A stretch of DNA of 64,000 bases. Source: Anagrus nilaparvatae. Lineage: Eukaryota > Arthropoda > Insecta > Hymenoptera > Mymaridae. This document shows, in pieces, positions 61,435 through 64,000 of this stretch. Where the stretch lies: contig JAKSXM010000103.1 in assembly GCA_022575985.1 (NCBI GenBank), forward strand, positions 186,001 through 250,000, read 5' to 3'. The position numbers and the translations under genes are program-made. How positions within the stretch are numbered: the stretch's first letter is position 1; each line of letters starts with the position of its first letter. The notes beneath the pieces are model-generated. The model worked only from the letters and a program-made list of their open reading frames with translations. It had not been told where the DNA came from and ran no database searches.

Positions 61435-63239
61435 CTGTAATTATAAAAAATAAATGCAATTGTTAATAAAATAAAAAATTTATTTTTGATTTATTGTTAT
61501 TTAATCTAAATTTTCAATAAACTAATCCTATAAATTTATTAAACCTATATTATAATATCATTGCTGTCGAATCTTTAATCGTTTCCGGTCATTTATAAAA
61601 TTCGAATCTTTTCTCTATTAATCTATCGCAATATTATATACTCTGTATTCTTATAGCCGGTTTCGGTCCAGTGATCTTCAGGTCAACAGCATTTTGAATT
61701 TACTGGGCTTCGATGCTTCTCTTTTATTGCATGTACTCATATATACATATATTTATATATATGGCATCATCGAGATAATTTTGCTAAATATTTTTTTATT
61801 TATTTCTTTCAAAGAGGGTAGTTTTGTTGGAATTTTTAAAATAAGTCTTTTTTTCTCTGTAATATTTAAGTTTGAAATCGAAAAAATCCGATTACTGGAG
61901 CTTTTAAAACATTGTAAAATTATCTTAAATGATATTTTTGACAAACCTTAGATATTTCAGACTAAAATTTAAAAAAAAATTTTTGTATATTGCGATTATA
62001 TTTGCATATTATGATAATATTTGTATTTGCAAAATTAATGAATATACTAAATGTAGATAAAACAAAATCACTTGCTAAAAAGGCATATGGTAACATGTAT
62101 TCTAAAATATTTAAAATCAAGGATTCCCAAAAATTTAAATAATTCTTCAAAATTAAGTTTGCATTTCTTAAGATCAAATAAATTGACTAGATCAGCCCAT
62201 ATACACGCATTTATATTTATAGAAAGAAAGATTTATATTGGATTACACATATAAATTTAATATATAAATAACAAATAATGAATTCGCACTTGCTTGGTTT
62301 ACCAGAACAACAGTTATGACCAAAGGAATTAATCGGCAATATATATTATTTACGCCAATATAAAATGAGAACTGCTTCTGCCACGTGATAATATTAGCGT
62401 AAAATTTTAATAAAATTTTTATATATAGTAGAACGCGGGTGTATTTAAGGATATAGAAAAAAAATGAAATAAAAATAAAATAAAAGAAAATTTGCAAGTA
62501 TGGCACTTTGCGGGCGTGAATCCTTGCGGGTGGGAAGTCGCGCCTCAGGCCTGAGATTATTTTTACTTGATAAAGTGCACACGAGGCTTATTATATATAT
62601 ATAAATATTTTTTTTTACTTCCTCGTGTCTCATTCCTTAATACTTTTTTTTTTGTATCATATATGTATTATGCGATTTTTTGTGATCTAGATTACAGAAG
62701 TTCAGAAGAGAAGTTTGTAATTTACATTTAATATTATGTATTTCCTACTTATGGAGTTATTATGTAAGCGCTATATTTCATTTATCATTAATATGATATA
62801 TTTTCTAATAAAATATCAAGATATTTATAAAATAATAAAAATTAACAGCAAGAATGTTGCAGTTTTATTTTTACTTGTATATGCTTCATTCTAAATGAAA
62901 TTAACGAATAATTCTAAAATGGGTTCTTTTATTGTCCTAATTTTTAAGGGAACTTTTGAGTATTTATTTCCCTTCTGATTTACCTGCAGGTTTTTCCTGA
63001 AAATGTAGCTACTGGTACTGTATCTTTAACATGCTCGTATTTTTTCTGAGTGGTCTAAAAATGCGAGAGTTCCAAATACACACTGACTATGATATAAAAT
63101 TTTATCTTTATAATGATCCACTTTAAATTAACTAATTACATTGTTATAACTGCTGTAGTAGGTACTAGCCTATTTTGTAAATAAATCAAGAATTTCCGAT
63201 ATTTAAACATGGAACCTGTTCATTGGATGGGGTATTTGA
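61435..63239. other. Upstream region of the Kazal gene, no exon identified
   Basis: This should lie upstream of the first Kazal domain. No clear signal-peptide exon ending in phase 1 could be picked. A GC-richer patch at about 62495-62590 contains the 12-bp palindrome CTCAGGCCTGAG and tandem CGGG motifs. Otherwise the sequence is AT-rich with short dinucleotide runs (TATATA near 61740 and 62590). Confidence 0.5.
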
Positions 63240-63500
63240 AAAAGTTTGGCTCGGCGGGAGGGGGGAACAATTGACGTTTTTAGGGGGGGGGGGTGAAATG
63301 GACTTAGAATATTTTCGATTTAGGGACTTAGATTAATTTGCAGGACCTGATCAGGACCTGATCAGGCCCTGATAACAACAACTACTTAGAATACTTTAAG
63401 TTTATGTACTTAGGATAGTATATATTTCAGGATTCATTGTAATTTCGGTTTTTGGATTTATTACTATTATGAGTAAACATGTTCCATGCTCGTTGGTTGT
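63240..63500. repeat. Dispersed G-rich repeat, inverted relative of the intron element
   Basis: G runs precede TGAAATGGACTTAGAATA and GATTTAGGGACTTAGATTAA, which match the reverse complement of the C-rich intron repeat. It ends near AAACATGTTCCATGC, also found beside that repeat in copies A and B. Inside, GGACCTGATCA is repeated about three times (63343-63373). Confidence 0.55.
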
Positions 63501-63872
63501 GTAGTTACACAAACCAGTTATAAATTTTTTATTGCTTTTACTGGGCATTTTAGTTTGATAGAGTTTCAAATTGTTAACATGGAAAATGTTTATAGGAAGA
63601 ATTTACAGATAAAACTCAAAATAAGGAATAGGGTAAATAGTGTATGTTTGGGCGAAAAAGCTCAAAATGAGCTTAAAGAATTTTTAGGTATCAGTACTTT
63701 AGGAGTTTGTACATTTCAAAAAATTGTACTCAAAAAGTCTAATACTATAAATAATAGAATTTTTAGAAGTTGCAAAATATTATTAGCATTATTAATTTTT
63801 CTTAAGTGTCTCATGAAATGTGAAATGTACTTCAAAAAAACTAGTTTTAAAAAACAAAAAAAAGAAAATTGA
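63486..63872 (+). CDS. Unrecognised 128-codon open reading frame
   Basis: The frame begins near the edge of a dispersed repeat. The central part (ENVYRKNLQIKLKIRNRVNS, EKAQNELKEFLGISTLGVC) has a mixed, plausible protein composition, while the end is lysine-rich. There is no signal peptide and no motif I recognise. Its start overlaps the repeat, so the upstream methionine is doubtful; an internal methionine about 30 codons in is possible. It may be an exon of a neighbouring gene, a transposon remnant, or chance. Confidence 0.25.
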   Translation: MLVGCVVTQTSYKFFIAFTGHFSLIEFQIVNMENVYRKNLQIKLKIRNRVNSVCLGEKAQNELKEFLGISTLGVCTFQKIVLKKSNTINNRIFRSCKILLALLIFLKCLMKCEMYFKKTSFKKQKKEN

Positions 63873-64000
63873 AGAAAATTACGTCAAAAAGGAAAGAAAA
63901 ATAAAATAATTTCAATGAAAGTTGTTTTTCCAATGATTCTGTGTTTGATAGTGAAATTTTAGAAAGTTAAAAATAGAATCTCTATATGATTGAACGAAAG

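Noticed and set aside
62243..62506. Minus-strand frame containing a hydrophobic stretch (RLIPLVITVVLVNQASA) as the missing signal-peptide exon.
   Set aside because: There is no methionine close to the hydrophobic stretch, and neither nearby GT (after GTTCTG or after TTATTT) leaves the phase 1 needed to join the exon at 61434.
1..64000. tRNA or rRNA genes, prokaryotic operons, viral genes.
   Set aside because: I saw no conserved tRNA or rRNA motifs, no ribosome-binding-site-led gene clusters and no viral protein motifs.

Overview
The window looks like a piece of an AT-rich animal genome, most probably an arthropod and perhaps an insect. The reasons are a multi-exon gene for a secreted multi-Kazal protease inhibitor with canonical GT-AG introns, several MITE-like elements, and a long AT-rich satellite. 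No bacterial gene organisation is visible. The species cannot be named from the sequence.

Layout. (1) Positions 1-8360 and 14618-39744 are one tandem satellite of about 185-bp monomers that continues off the left edge. At least three monomer types alternate and are arranged in higher-order repeats. The clearest is a 3403-bp unit repeated head to tail at about 25.0-35.2 kb, followed by a shortened 2754-bp version up to about 38.4 kb. At the right edge the monomers become divergent, and the last 391 bp are inverted. (2) Positions 8361-14617 are a 6257-bp foldback-type transposable element inserted into the satellite with a TA target duplication. It has long inverted arms, two inverted arrays of about 55-bp repeats facing each other, and no recognisable transposase. 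(3) Positions 39745-54357 hold three tandem copies (A, B, C) of a 3.3-7 kb segment. Each copy carries the last two exons of the Kazal gene. (4) Positions 54.5-61.4 kb hold the remaining upstream exons of that gene on the minus strand. (5) Positions 61.4-64 kb are mostly non-coding, with one dispersed repeat and one unidentified 128-codon ORF.

The gene. Reading the minus strand from 61434 down to 51507, eight exons join in frame with matching intron phases (phase 1 once, then phase 2 throughout). They encode nine consecutive Kazal domains, each spread over an exon boundary except the last. One exon carries a single-base frameshift. The signal-peptide exon was not found and should lie upstream, beyond 61434. 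The last two exons are present three times with intact splice sites. Across 409 coding bases the copies encode the same protein and differ only at two synonymous sites, while their introns differ by large indels and a MITE insertion. The three cassettes could act as interchangeable 3' ends, or they could be a recent duplication or assembly effect. The pattern of shared differences is mosaic, which suggests gene conversion or unequal exchange.

What stands out most: the triplicated terminal-exon cassette next to the satellite edge, the foldback element built around opposed minisatellites, and the well-resolved higher-order structure of the satellite with its inverted terminus.
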